DNA from: Dioscorea cayenensis subsp. rotundata
Taxonomy: Eukaryota; Streptophyta; Magnoliopsida; Dioscoreales; Dioscoreaceae
DNA length: 64,000 nt
Reading direction: 5' to 3'
Assembly: GCF_009730915.1 (NCBI RefSeq)
Contig: NC_052488.1
Span: 21,322,305 to 21,386,304 of the forward strand
Below are positions 13,376 to 26,900 of the stretch, piece after piece. A program made the position numbers and the translations under genes. Each line of letters opens with the position of its first letter. Positions within the stretch are counted from its first letter, which is position 1. The notes beneath the pieces are model-generated. The model saw only the letters and a list, made by a program, of their open reading frames with translations, searched no databases and was not told the origin of the DNA.

Positions 13376-14754
13376 GATATAAAAACCAAATATTCAATAC
13401 TTGACTAGTACACATATCCATGACGGTGTTTATCACGAAACTTATCGCATTTATAATTAAAAACTGTAAATGCAGTTACTAATAACAATTTAAAACATGT
13501 TCACATTCAAACTTCAAATAAATCAACACGGTGGAGGATTTTATATGATTTAAAATTGATTTTATGTAGAAAGGAGAACTTTTTATCAAATAACAATTAC
13601 TATTTTTTTCTTTTTCTTTTTTGAAAATATACAACAAACTCCTCATTAGTTGTTTGATATTGTTTAAGAATGGTATGGTAATGAATTTTTTTCTCTTTTC
13701 TTTTAGTTGCTTTCTAACGACCACAAATCTTACTATATTATGAAATAAATTAGCTCTATTTCTTATCAACCACTAGCCCTTGATAGGTGTGTATATACAT
13801 ATATATCAGTTTTTTTTAGAATATAAGACTACTTATTTGACCAAAACATGAATTCAACTATACCCTCATGAAGAAGGAATTATTAACAAAAGAATTAGCA
13901 TATTAAAGAGAATATATAATTCAAGTTTTCTTCATTTATTTTCATTAAATTTTAATTAATATATAATTAATCATATGAATGTATTTAATTAATTATTAAA
14001 TTTTTGCCGAGGATACGTGCAATTATATATTCATCTAGCAAATAATTTTGAATCTCTATTTTGATCATGCTATTATTCTGTGTGAACTATGTTATATAGA
14101 CAGAATTGAATACTTATGTGAAAATTTACATCGTATGTTTTTTTAAAAAATGAAAATAAATAAATTACATTTATTGAAATAAAATTAGATAATATAGAAT
14201 AAAGAGGTGTAAAAAATGAGAAAGATCAAACAAAATAAGATGGTTTACTAGAAGCGGGGGTGGACAAAACTATGAATAGAAAATAAAAATAACGAACATA
14301 AATAAAACACAACGTAAAAAAGGAGCTAGGAGCATACCGGCTGCACTAGCTCCCCATGAGGCTGCCTATTTGTCATAATCACCTAAATCAATGTGGTGTC
14401 CCAAGAACTCCAAGTTACACTTGGTTGTCATAGTTGAATCTTCCAATGTAGCTTTTTTTTTGGTATTAGAGACTATGGTAATCTATGATATAAATATATA
14501 AATAATTTTAATAATAACTTATGAACATAATGAAAACTTGTCATGCAAAATGCGAGCATTTCTTTCTAACAAAATATTCCTGGTTATATCTCTAGTGAGA
14601 AGGTCCCTAGCATCTCTAAGAACGGGAGGGAGCTGGGGCCTCTAAGGGCATATATCTCATGCAGAGAACTTGAGGGTGAGGGCTTTGAAGAACTTGAAAA
14701 CCTGAGTGAAAAGGTGCTACATGTGGTTAACGGTGGGATAGGGAAAGAGTAAGA

Positions 14755-14996
14755 GAGAAACCGTGGGCTAGCCCAGCAGTAACTACCATGTAGTGTGTTT
14801 AAGAGGTCTCGAGTTCAAGCCTTTCAACTCTCATTGCACTTGGTCTCTTGTGGGAGTTATGTGTGAGAATACCTCTCATCCTCTCTTTCAGGGTTACTTA
14901 GCAGGGGTTTATCCCTAGGAGGTCATTCAAGCCACTATGCACTTCCGTACCTGCACGCCATTTGATTTGGTGCTTGTCGCCTTTTGTTAAAAAGTA
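14755..14996 (+). mobile_element. tRNA-derived SINE
   Basis: A good A box (GGCTAGCCCAGCAGTA, 14766-14781) and B box (GGTCTCGAGTTCAAGCC, 14805-14821) lie at pol III spacing. A tRNA-unrelated body of about 170 nt follows and ends near CTTTTGTTAAAAAG (about 14981-14994). The block is richer in G and C than its flanks. No clear target-site duplication was found by eye, so the limits are approximate. Confidence 0.55.
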
Positions 14997-15221
14997 GGAG
15001 GTTAACTGATTCATTTGCCGCCTGCCAGAACACACAAGTAGTTGTGAGGAGCCTATTACATTTCTAGTGCCCATGGTTTTTCATGGTGAGAATATGGTTG
15101 TCCCAAGCCAATGAGTTAAAATATTGACTTTTCAAGGACAAGCACCTTTCCATATAGTCTAGGTCATCAGATAAAGAATGCCACCATGGTTAAAGAGTAT
15201 ATATAAAGATTTGATAGTGAA

Positions 15222-15349
15222 TCTACCATTTGCTATCAAACACCACCCTTTGTCATCTCTAGAATAAAGCAATGAAAAGCTTATGTCTACCATTTGCTAT
15301 CAAACACCACCCTTTGTCGTCTCTACAATAAGGTAATGAAAAGCTTATG
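15222..15349. repeat. Tandem duplication, two 64-bp copies
   Basis: Copy 1 (15222-15285) and copy 2 (15286-15349) both run from TCTACCATTTGCTATCAAAC to GAAAAGCTTATG and differ at only a few positions, so the duplication is fairly recent. It lies in intergenic DNA with no gene. Confidence 0.85.
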
Positions 15350-17137
15350 TTAAGCCTATCATTGATCATGGAATTGATTGAAATTATGGGTGACTACAAC
15401 GAAAAGGCCATGTATGGTTCTAAAAGACTGATGCAATGTCTTGAACAACTTATTGCAGAGGTATATGGGTGCTTAATTATTGACCCATATATCAAATCAA
15501 AAGAGAGCAGCAACGCTTTCCTGAATGTCTAGGGAGATAGAGGACCTAAACACCCGTAGGCATTTAAAAACTTTGTTAAAAAAAAGGATTTTCTCTTAAG
15601 AGGTTGGTAAAAAAGATTCCAATTAGGAGTGTTCTGATAATAGTTGTAATAAAGAATCACTTTGAACACATACTAAGGAATCCCAATCGATAATTTCCAA
15701 CACTAATTCTTGAGTAAGACAGTGTTAAATTCCTCCGTGTTCAATACCCTCACCCTCTTTACAAATGCACTTCTAATTCACTAAATGAGCTCCAAGTCAG
15801 TCAATATCAGGGACAGATCAAAGACAATCCCTCTTGATACAATCAGTTATTTTAATCACCTAACATGGGAGTTTGAAGATAAACATCTAGTATGGTAGAA
15901 ACAAAAAAAGTAATTTATTAAAATTAATATGCTGCTTTAGGATAAAAATTTAACTTTCTAGGTAGATAGTTTACATCTTACTTTTGTAATCAGACATTTT
16001 CAATCTAGGTCGTCTACTCCAAATAGAAACACCCAAATAAATTAGTGGAAGAAGATCGGTAGAATAGTTGAGTCTTTGGGGTCCTCTCCAAACGTGAGAG
16101 ACAGTAAAAAGATTAAAAAGGATATTACTGGTAAGTCAAGTTATTTAACAATCCCAATGTGGTCCCCACTCCTCAGAAAGAAACAATCAAGAGGTTGTTG
16201 GTGTTTGCTGTCATGACATGCGTAGCCTACTCTTATCTTAATCAAGATGGAGTATATGCCTTGGGATTCGCACTGTGCGGGTCTATCATCTGAAACATGG
16301 TACACAATTGCTTCCCGTTCCCCGACATGAATGGACGGCTCTGATTGTACCCATACGGATCCCTTCCTTTCAACTGGTCCCACCACAACCCCCATCTCCC
16401 ACCCTTATTTTTCAAATCAACGGTGATACTCTCAGCCACCTTCTCTTTCAACTGGGCCCCACTCTCCCTCCCAAATCTCCCTCTCATTCGAGTCATCTAC
16501 ACCGCTGGACCAGATTAAGCATATCAGTTTCATCCACCCGGCTGCTTCCCATTCGTCCATCACCTTCATGGTTTCCACTGTTATACTGTTCCGCCAGAGC
16601 ACTGGAACTCCGAGGAATAAAACTCATCACCTCGTGAAAACAATGCGTCCCCGCGTGCTCACTCTTTTTATTCCTCTTCCCAAGAAAACCCCCGCATTGT
16701 CTTCATATTACGCCCTCATTTCTTCGGTTTCTTGGTAAATGTGATGAATAAGTAAGGCTATTTTAGACATTTAACAAGAAAAGCGATTTATTCCATCTCA
16801 CCTCCCTTTCCTATGCGGCTCTCAAAAGGTTTCGCGGATCTTGATATCCAGTTTTTCAGATCCGGATCCGATCCGATATCGTACTAACAGATCTAAAATC
16901 GAATCCGAATTCGCTAACAGAGGCTAATCCAGCAGTGAGTTAACGGGTTCGGATTCTACTCATAAGTTATCAGGGCATCCGATATGGTTCGGATCTAGTC
17001 TAGCGATTATGCCCGAATCCGACCCGTTAACGAAAACAGTAACTCCAAGCTTCTCTGACTTCCCCCGAGCTTTCTTTAATGGCGTCTCAGTGTAGTCCTT
17101 GATCCCCAAAACCCTAGTTCTTCGCCGGAGCTCTGCC
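15350..17137. other. Intergenic region and XLG promoter/leader
   Basis: No gene is supported. Open frames at 16141-16637 lack any family signal and overlap one another on both strands. From about 16100 the base composition rises toward the XLG start. A near-perfect inverted repeat with arms GTTAACGGGTTCGGATT (16939-16955) and AATCCGACCCGTTAAC (17016-17031) lies within 200 nt of the XLG ATG. Confidence 0.5.
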
Positions 17138-20100
17138 ATGGAGACAGCGGCAACGGCAGAGGAGAAGGAGGCCTCGTCTTGGGAGGCTGCGCTCCGGCGA
17201 ATGCTTCCTCCCGGCGCGCCGCTTCCTGATGAGGACCATCTCGATTACTCCATTGCCCTTGACCTCGATTCTCCTCCGCCTTCCAAGCGGGAAACCCCAC
17301 CGGAGACTCAACAGGCCTTCGACCCCTCCCCCCGCGCCCCTCGCTTCTCCCGCTTCCGTCTTCCAGACACCCGCTCCAGTCCCCGCCCCTCCTCCGCCGC
17401 GCGATCCCCTGGTTCTGACGGCGGCGACGCTTCCTCCCGAGAGATTTCCGTTGAGTCTAACAATGGCCGCTCATCTACTGTGAAGAAAGGCGGCGCCTGT
17501 AGCCGGTGCGGTCGAAGCAGCGGTATTTTTAGAGAGAAAGAGGCTTGTTTGGTGTGCGATGCAAGGTTCTGCTCTAATTGCGTGCTGAAAGCCATGGGTT
17601 CTATGCCGGAAGGTCGAAAGTGCGTGGGCTGCATCGGCCGTCCGATCGACGAGAGGAAACGGTCGGCGCTCGGGAGGCGCTCTAAGATGTTGAGCAAGCT
17701 GTGCACGCCTCTGGAGGTGCGGCAGATGATGAAGGCGGAGCTGGAGTGCGCCGCGAACCAGCTTCGGCCAGAGCAGGTGGTGGTGAATGGGAGAGAATTG
17801 AGGCAGGAGGAGCTGGACGAGATTCTTGGATGCCTGGCACCGCCGTCAGGGTTGCGGCCAGGGAGGTATTGGTACGATAAGGACTCCGGTCTTTGGGGGA
17901 AGGTGAAGACTACAGTTTACTTATCCTCAAACTACCGCATTTGCATTTTGAAAACTTTGCAACTGGATCGATAGTGATTGAAAATATTGTTTGTTCTTCG
18001 TGATAGGTTCTAAAATAGTGATAGTCGTTTGATACTGTATTTAAAGTAGGAGAATATCTCTGTGTTTGTTTTGGGAGTTTGCTTCTGAGTTTTTATTCCC
18101 CGTGACTTCCATTAAGGTCTCTGTTCTTAGGCTCTTTTTTTATTTATTTATTTGTTTTTGCTCGGGAAATTTTGGGAAGAACTCACATTCATCTTTTTGC
18201 TGGTTATTCTTGTAAATATCAGTTTCTCGGAATAAATGCTCCTGCTTGCTTCTTCTCTGTTAAATAACGAAGGGTTTGCTTGATGTTATGGGGGAAATAT
18301 GATTTATGAATTATTAGGTATTACCGTTTGCTTGTGAAGTTTTCTTTTTAAAATTTAATTTTCTGATATAGTTATAGGTAGTCTATTTCTCTGATATAGG
18401 TTGTCTATTTTGTAATGTTTGCTTGTAGTGTTTTGGTTAAGTCAGTCTTATCGAATTTTGAGAAGCATGCCCGAGTTTTGTGACTCGGTTATTGATAGTG
18501 ATTGCAATTCTCTTTGACAGACCTTTGGTCTTTCATTTCAATATAACATTCACTACTTCTGTGGGACAATTTTCATTTGTCACTAAATGCAAACTTATAT
18601 TTGCTTCCCTGGGCTCTAAGGTGGCCTTTCGGGCTATGTCGCTGGCCTTCCTTTCAAATTTGCATTTAAAACTTCTTTGTCACCAAGTCACAGAAAAAAT
18701 ATGCCAGAACTGCAAATTTTTTTCATTTGTTTCCTACAGGGCCTCCTTTACTAGACTTTATTCTTCCTTGCTAACTTAAAGTTTTGATGACAATGGTGAA
18801 GCTGAACTCCAATTTCCTTGCATTGCATCCATTTCTCCTGTCATCGTTCTGTCACCTGGCATTCTATAACGCGTTTCTTGTGACAGGAAGGTGAGAAGCC
18901 TGATAGAGTCATCAGTTCAAAGTTAAATGTTGGAGGTAAATTAAAGGCTGATGCAAGCAATGGTAACACTCAAGTGTTCATTAATGGCCGTGAAATTACA
19001 AAGTTAGAACTTAGAGTGCTTAAGGTAACTAAGCACATTACATTTGGTGCTTGTCCTTGTTTTGATGTTTATTATCATCATGTCGCCTAGCATATAATTA
19101 GCTCTTTGTTTGGTCACATTCATGATGCTTAGCTTCAGTTCATGCAACTAAATTGTTGTTGTATAATTGTTTTGTCATCTTGAAAATAACAATTCATCAT
19201 GGCACTGCCCAACTGGTTGACTGAGTTGCTGATTTTGCTTGCATGGTTTGGTTAAGTTGCAAAATATCTTTCTGGAACTCATTTATTTTAAAAAAAAAAC
19301 ACTTCAGATAACTTAGGAAAAGCCTTAGTTTGATAATTTTCCTCTCATATTGATTAAACTGTGCTTTTCAAGTGGTCATGTCCTTGTTAGTCTATAACTT
19401 TATATACAAATTCTTCTTAATCTTTTTGTTGAAACTTGCTTCCTGGAGTTTGTTTAGTTACAGCAATAGACTTACTTGATCCAATAACCTTTTATTCAGT
19501 TGGCCAAGGTACAATGCCCAAGAGATACCCATTTCTGGGTTTATGATGATGGTTCTTACGAGGAAGAGGGGCAGAATAACATAAGAGGAAAGATATGGGA
19601 TAAGGTATTTATTTCCTACTTGATTGATCTATCTATCACCTATGACATCATCACTTCAGGTTAGAAAAAAAAAAAAAATGATTTCTGAATTTTAATTGCT
19701 GAGCATATTCAGGTTAGAAAAGAAAAAAAATTGATTTCTAAATTTTAATTGCTGAGCATATACTGTATGGTATTTGCTAGGTAGGCATCAACCCGTCTTA
19801 TATGTTCATTGTTTTCGTTGCCTACACCCCTTGGACATGCAACTGGACCAAGGGAGGATACATCGATATTTTCAAGTAGGTCAGTGCCAGAGTATTTGGA
19901 GCAGAAAAGAGTCCAGAAACTTCTGTTACTCGGTCTACAAGGATCTGGTACCAGCACCGTTTTTAAGCAGGTATAACCAGCTGGTTGTTTCGTATGTAGA
20001 ATATACATTGTTGTGAGTTCTCTTTTGCTATGTAAATAGTTCTAATATAATGTAATGGGGTTTGTGCTGGAACAACCTTGCGTAACCTCCTGATTTGTAT

Positions 20101-23100
20101 CATAAGCATTCTTGTAGTTATGAATAAATCCGCGCTCCAAGGAAAAATAATTTGCATTAAGCATATTCTGAAAGTTTTCAGGAACCAAATGGGTTAGGAT
20201 TGCCTATATGTTGTGAATACTTGGTACTTCATTAGTGAGTTTCTTTCTTTGTCTTTGTTAACACTTTTGTTTGTTGCCGCAAGATGCTCTTAGATGCCGC
20301 ACACCAAAGCACTATGGTAATTTTTACATTAATTCTTATCAGTGTACCTCCAAGCTGGCTTGAAGTCAGTCTTGAAGTCTCAAATCATTAAGTTGGCTTA
20401 TTGGGGGCACTGCTTTAATAAGTTATGTAAATGACACAAGTTCAAGGTGCAAAGGCATTTAGGACTTCTGGTGATATTGGTACATCTGAATTTAGATTCA
20501 TTTGTCTCTGAAGATTGGAATCTTCAGCATGCATGGAACTTTACATGCCTTTTGCCTGCACTCTGGGCAATAAGTGCTGTTGCTCGTAAAGTCTATGCTA
20601 ACTCATTCATAGTTGTTTATTTTGATTTCAAATATCATTTTGTATATGTACCTTATTGAGTATCCTACATATATACAGCAAACATGGTTATTGAATTTTC
20701 AAGTTGAAATTAGCTTCCCTATGTAAAAATAGTTTTTTGTCTCATCCTTTCCTGAACTATTTGGGGGTGGTTACTTGTGGTCAGTCATTGATCAATTAAA
20801 TGATTTTGTCAATCAAACAGGCAAAATTATTATATGGGAACAAGTTCTCCCTGGAAGAAGTGCAGGAAATGAAGCTTATGATTCAAAGCAACATGTACAG
20901 ATATCTTAGCATATTGCTTGAAGGTCGCGAGCAATTTGAAGATGAGGCTTTGCATTTGAAGCTCAATTTGCACAAGGAGAACTCTACCCCAGATACAGGC
21001 AAGAATCTGATCCATTGTGAAAATTATTAAGCTGCATATATACTTATTGGTCCTTCCGCATGTCTATTTTGGGCATTTCTAAAACCAACCAGTTATCAAA
21101 TATTCATCTTCTGCCACTCTTTGGTTCACATTTATTGTCATATAAGATGAATTGGTGTACCCATTTGAATTATCTGATATCTACTGATGATGGTATCACA
21201 AGTACTGATATTTTGCATATAGTAGTTAAAGTTTTTGTACTAAGACATTAATTAGTTCTTAAATTTAAATTCATTAGAAGGTGGGAACAAGGAAAATAAA
21301 GCCTGTGCCTACTCACTCAACCAAAGGTTAAAACATTTTTCTGACTGGCTGCTTGAGATAATGGCGATGGGAGACCTGGATGCCTTTTTCCCTGCTGCAA
21401 CACGTGAGTATGCCCCTGTTGTGGATGAGGTTTGGAAGGATCCTGCTATTCAAGAGACATACAAGAGAAGGAATGAGTTGCACTCTCTTCCTGATGTTGC
21501 AGATTATTTTCTTAACCGGGTAAGGCTTTAATTGAGTTAGGAGAATATACTCCATTATAACCTTAAATTCCCATCTATTGTTGCTGATCATAACTTTGCG
21601 GTGCATGACTAGATTTCTGCATGATTTCTTTTTTTTTTTTCCTTCAGATTGCTATCTTAAGCTCAGAGAACTATTTTAACTGCTGCTTCTTTATGTATGC
21701 TTGAAGTTTCTTTGACAGTAATTGCTCTTAAATATTATCGACATGTTAGTGTCCAAAGGAATGCAAAGATAATCACTGTAAGAAGTAATTTCTTCCAAAG
21801 AAATTTTTTTGCTTTTACCTTGTGATAATTACGAATGGGTTCCTTTTCTTCTTGTTTAATAGGCACATAAACACTAAATGGATGTATCCTATTTGCCAAT
21901 GTTGCTTTCAAGAGAATTGATAACATAATTGGTGTTTCCTTAAAACTACCATTCACTTGGATACTATTAGCATACATGCCAAAAGTTGAGATTGTGAGCC
22001 ATCACTAAGTTGAGTGTGTCTTTCTTCAAAAGTCATGAATCTTTTTATCTGCTAGCTACACTCACATTCAATGTTTTATGTATCTTGTGTAAACTATATT
22101 CTAATCTCAAAATTTGTATACCAAACAAAGACCAAGCAACTCCATTTCTGCACCTAATTTGACTTTGAAGTTGTGAGATGCTTACATGTTTACAACTGCA
22201 GGCTATTGAAATATCAAGCAATGAGTATGAACCTTCCGAGAGAGATATCTTATATGCTGAAGGAGTCACCCAGTACAATGGACTGGCCTTCGTTGACTTC
22301 TCATTGGACGACCGCAGTGCAATATCTGAGTCATACTCTGAAAGTTTAGACTGCCAACCATCCTTGACAAGGTAGGCAGTATTCTTTTATTTTCCTATCA
22401 GCAAATTTCAATTGGAGAACATAGGTGTTTGTCATAATAGTCCCCACCCTTAATAGACACCACCTGATTCCACGGATAACCCCTTTTACATGCTATGCAC
22501 TCATCAGCCTCTGACACAATTCTTTTCTAGTTTGGTTCTTAACTAAGGCTATAATATTTTTGCATTTAATTGGTGCCCGACCTGGTCATCAATGAAGTAT
22601 GTTGAATATGTACGCTTGCTGCAACAGATAGTTCATCTTCTCTTTAATCCAGATACCAACTGATCCGGGTAAATTCAAAAGGATTGGGCGAAGGATGCAA
22701 ATGGCTGGAAATGTTTGAGGATGTTCGTGCCATCATCTTTTGTGTTTCCCTTGGTGATTACGATCAAATGTGGGCTAAAGACCATGGATCCCTCCAGAAC
22801 AAGATGATGGCTAGCAGAGAACTCTTTGAAAGCGTGGTAAAACATCCTTCTTTCCGAGACATCCCGTTTGTACTTCTCTTAAACAAGTACGACGTATTTG
22901 AAGAGAAAATCAACAAGGTACCTCTAACTGTATGTGAGTGGTTCTTCGACTTCAGCCCTGTGAAGCCCCATAACATCAGTCAGTCACTTGCCAGTCAGGC
23001 CTACTATTACATTGCCGTGAAATTTAAAGATCTGCATGCATCCATTAGCAACAAGAAGCTGTTTGTGTTTCAGACAAAGGCCAGGGAGCGTGCCACGGTT

Positions 23101-23235
23101 GACGATGCATTCAAGTACATAAAGGAGGTAGTGAAATGGGATGATGCAAAGGATGATGATGCTTATGGGTTCGTAGATGAGTCATTCTACACCACTGAAG
23201 TTAGCGCCTCTCCATACAAATGGAAGGAAGGATGA
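17138..23235 (+). CDS. XLG: Extra-large GTP-binding protein (XLG1/XLG3-type G alpha-like)
   Basis: Plant-specific atypical G alpha protein that pairs with G beta-gamma in immunity, hormone and growth signalling. Exons: 17138-17902, 18887-19024, 19500-19604, 19785-19970, 20821-20998, 21281-21519, 22202-22371, 22653-23235 (2364 nt, 787 aa, frame closed). The N-terminus starts [20 protein letters not shown] and has the [11 protein letters not shown] motif. A cysteine-rich region (residues 121-166) holds four CxxC pairs. The G alpha-like domain follows. Its G1 loop reads [13 protein letters not shown] (386-398) and lacks the usual P-loop lysine; NKYD (671-674) keeps the base-recognition motif. 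[20 protein letters not shown] and [17 protein letters not shown] near the end are diagnostic. Intron 5 has a GC donor. The start is the first ATG in the GC-rich exon. XLG1 versus XLG3 cannot be decided here. Confidence 0.95.
19655..19765 (+). repeat. 53-bp tandem duplication in XLG intron 3
   Basis: Two copies of a unit beginning TTCAGGTTAGAAAA and ending ATTGCTGAGCATAT occur with a period of about 53 nt (copies start at 19655 and 19708). The second unit ends 20 nt before the exon 4 acceptor at 19784. Confidence 0.75.
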
Positions 23236-23963
23236 CTTGTTCTTTTTTACATAATTATGTCCAGTTGAGTGTTGTTAATGTTTGTTAGCTCAAGTCAATA
23301 TGGGAAATATTGGATGGAGTGGCTCCTTTCCTCTGTAATGGTTAACAAAAAACGAAGGAATGAAGGTTCTCATCTCATTGAGTGAATGTTTTCATTAATG
23401 CATTGTTTTGTGTATAGTTTGCAAATTTATCAACAGTTGTCTAGTGGGGATAATGCTTTTGGTATTAAATTTAATGCACATGGTTGCTTATGATGTCTGT
23501 ATCACACGCATTCCTTTTTGTTTTACATGATAGTGCAGTACACATGTTCCATGTATCTCTTGTCAGCAAATTATTAATCATATCTTGTTTATGCAAGTCA
23601 CAGAGTGCGTTTGTACTGCCCACTGACCCCAGATTTTTTTTGCATGAGTGCATCATTGTTCCACCATTCAAAAAAATAAAGAATAAGGTTCTAGACATTT
23701 GGTTTCAGACATAGGTCCACAACCTTTGCCATAACTGCAAATTAATGCGTATTTCTTGTCTAATATAATGAATAACAAGTTCAGATGAAGATGCAGAAAT
23801 GTTCTTAAATCATGTCTGGTAGCATATCCAAGAAAAGTCACAATAATTATAATTCCTATAGCACATAGTTTCACATTAAAGTTTATAGCGTCTCAAACCA
23901 AAATATACATGAAGGAAATCTAAATTTAACACCAAACACGGTGACACGGAATAGCATCAAATA
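23236..23963. other. Convergent spacer between XLG and the OBERON gene
   Basis: This 728-bp tail-to-tail spacer should hold both 3' untranslated regions. Several short antisense frames occur with no family signal. I see nothing else in it. Confidence 0.55.
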
Positions 23964-26900
23964 CTATACCCATTGTTTCTTTGTAGCTTCCATTCTCTCT
24001 AACAAACCGGCAATCTCAGCTTGCATTCGCCTCTTCATGTTGTGGAAATCACAGTTAGAGTTCTCAAGGAACTTGAATTCCTCAAGCTTTTTCCTGCGCC
24101 GTTCCTCAGTCTCTTGCAGGCATAGTTTCGCGAGCTTGCTTGCATACTCCTCTTCCAGTTTTAGTGTCTTGGCACGGATAATTTGGCGGTAGTTCTCCAC
24201 CTCCCTCTTTGCATCATCTGCGAGCCTTTGGAAGAGCTTGGCCTCTGCCTCCTTGAACCTGATAATGCTCTCAATGCTTTGAAACCCTTCCGCTTCCTTG
24301 GGTTGGCCGAAATGTTGATCATGTAATGGGGGTTTTATATCTGGTTTGCATGGATCAATTGTCGTGTCTATAACGAAGTTGGCTGGTTTTAGGTTGAAAG
24401 TGGGTTTCTGAGGAATAGATGCAGCTAGTGGTGTGAGAGGGAGAGGTTCATTGCACTGAACAGGTTGAGCTGTGAGAATGCTTTTGTGAGAACTCCCAGA
24501 AACAGATAAATCGGCAACACCATCTGCAAAGCAGAATTCACCAACAGTAAGATTAGCAACAAATTTTGCTGATATAAAAATACTGGTCAAGATAAATTCT
24601 GGGATATGAATTTAGAAAACAATCCATAGAAACAATTTCATGAATCAGCATGAGGAACTGGCCAGGATCACTCGCTCAGTTATGCACAAGTCAAAATAAC
24701 AATGAACCAAATCCCATACTAAAAGACCAGCCTAAAATAATAAGTTAATCCAAAATGAATGAGAGGATACACTAGCTGCATTGTAAGTTGACAAGTAAAA
24801 TTTAACAAATCACGAAAAATTAAAATGACTGTCCAAGCAGTTGTTTAATATCAAGAATAAAAGTACACTACTATTAGGCAACCAGGGAAGTTGGGGAAAC
24901 ACATTAAAAATTCAGAGGTATACATAAATGTTTGTGTATCACCAATAAATGTTTGTGTATCACCTTAGAAACCATAAAAAAACTTCCAACAAATCATGGA
25001 AAACATTGGTCACAAAATATCAAGCAGAATATCAAGAGATCTATGCAACAAGCATAAGACTTCATCTGTCATGTACCTCTATAAGATCTGAGTAAAACAT
25101 TGGCAGGAAGGGCCAGAACTAATAACGGAAACATGAAATATTAGTAGAAACTCAAATCTTTAACTGAAGTAAAATTGACGATGCATTATTATTAAAGAAG
25201 GAAGCAGCTAAAGCTTCAATAACTTAAATTTAATTTTTCGATGCACAAAGACAAATATCACATCTACACATGCAAAGAAAAACTAACATTGGTCATTAGA
25301 GAATGAAAACATCAAACCAGGAGAGGACAAACATAGATAGAGGTACTATACAACTACCCCCATTAATTTTCAAGTGTTAACACAAAATCCCAATTTCTAC
25401 AATCGTGTACTATACAACTACCCCCATTAATTTTCAAGTGTTAACACAAAATCCCAATTTCTACAATCGTAGCACAAGACAAACTGCTATCATCATGGTG
25501 ACATTTTCCCTTACAGTGAAAAACCGGTCTCAACCTCAGGTCAATCAAACCCAAAAGGTTCAAGTATCTAATTTGCCCACGAGTCATATGGTAAATGTAA
25601 ACTGCATGAAAATCAGACAATGATGGTCAAGGCGTGTTGTCCCTATATAGTTACCACCATTCATCATGAAATCAAATATACTTTGAATATCCATTAAAAT
25701 ATTTGCACATTCTTTACATAAGGAGGATCTGCGTAGATGTTTATATTTAAGAAGATGGTTGTAAACAGACTGAATGCCAGAGGAGAATTTGCTAAAATCT
25801 GTACATAAAACCAATATGAGAACAAAGAAACTAAAGCAGCTAAAATCTGTAAATAAAACCAACATGAGAACAAAGTAACTTACACTTGAAAAACTGCAGG
25901 ATGCTGTTACATGCATCTAAAGGAGAAATACGTTTCTTGCTGAGTGATGTTAGCATCTCTTCCGCCTTGCCATGCAACTCCTTACCTTCAAGATCTGCAC
26001 TTCCATGAAAGATCTTCCTCACACAGTCAAGCTCCTTTATCAGTGTGTCAAGATCCCAATCTTTGGCACAGCAATTAAAGACTTCTTTGACAAATCCAAA
26101 CATATCCGAAGCATGCCCACATCCAAGACAATGGAAATGCATAGTTCCACCAGCTGCATTCAAGCTGGTCCCTGGCCTAATCAAGTTCTTCTGAATTCCA
26201 CAAACAGCATGGCACCAATGAGAACAAACATCACATCCAACCCAACTGCAAGTATTGGAAGCACAGTCAAATTTCAAACAGATGGGGCACATGCATGCAC
26301 TACAGAATCCCTTCTGAGTAGAACAGATCTTGCAGTCACAGTCATCAACCGGGAGTGCGTTCTGGCAGTTCAAATTCCTACATCTCACTAGCAAGAAAAT
26401 CTCCACCAGTTGCTCAGTTGAAATTTGTTTCTTCAAAGACAGAAACTCCACAGAACCTGTCTTTATTGCAACCAGAACTTCAAGCTGCACCTTGTGGGAC
26501 TTTGAAAGAGTCTCCAATGTGAGATCTGATCTCCTCTCAAGCCTCCTTTGAAGACTAGCAAACTCATCCTTCTTTTCAGCCGCATCCATCATACTCCTCA
26601 AACACTCCTTGACAGCTTCCAAGGACTCACTTGCAATCTCCTGCAGCATCTGTGCCATGATAGGGACTGGCTCTGTGGCAATCTCCAACAACATCATACT
26701 AGGCCGTGTCACCATCACATTCCCATTCTTCACACTCCCATTCCTCCCATTATCCAGAGTCACAACCACATTGCTCTTCACATTTTTTGCAGGCAATTCG
26801 GATGGAAAGAGTGAATGGTTCTCTGAACTATTTGCTCTATACAAACTATTGTTGTTTGAGAAAGTAATGGTATTGCCATCATTGACAGGTCTGAACTTAC

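Noticed and set aside
16275-16637. 120-codon plus-strand frame, Pro/Ser rich
   Set aside because: Overlapping antisense frames of similar length and no family signal; it reflects mixed base composition before XLG.
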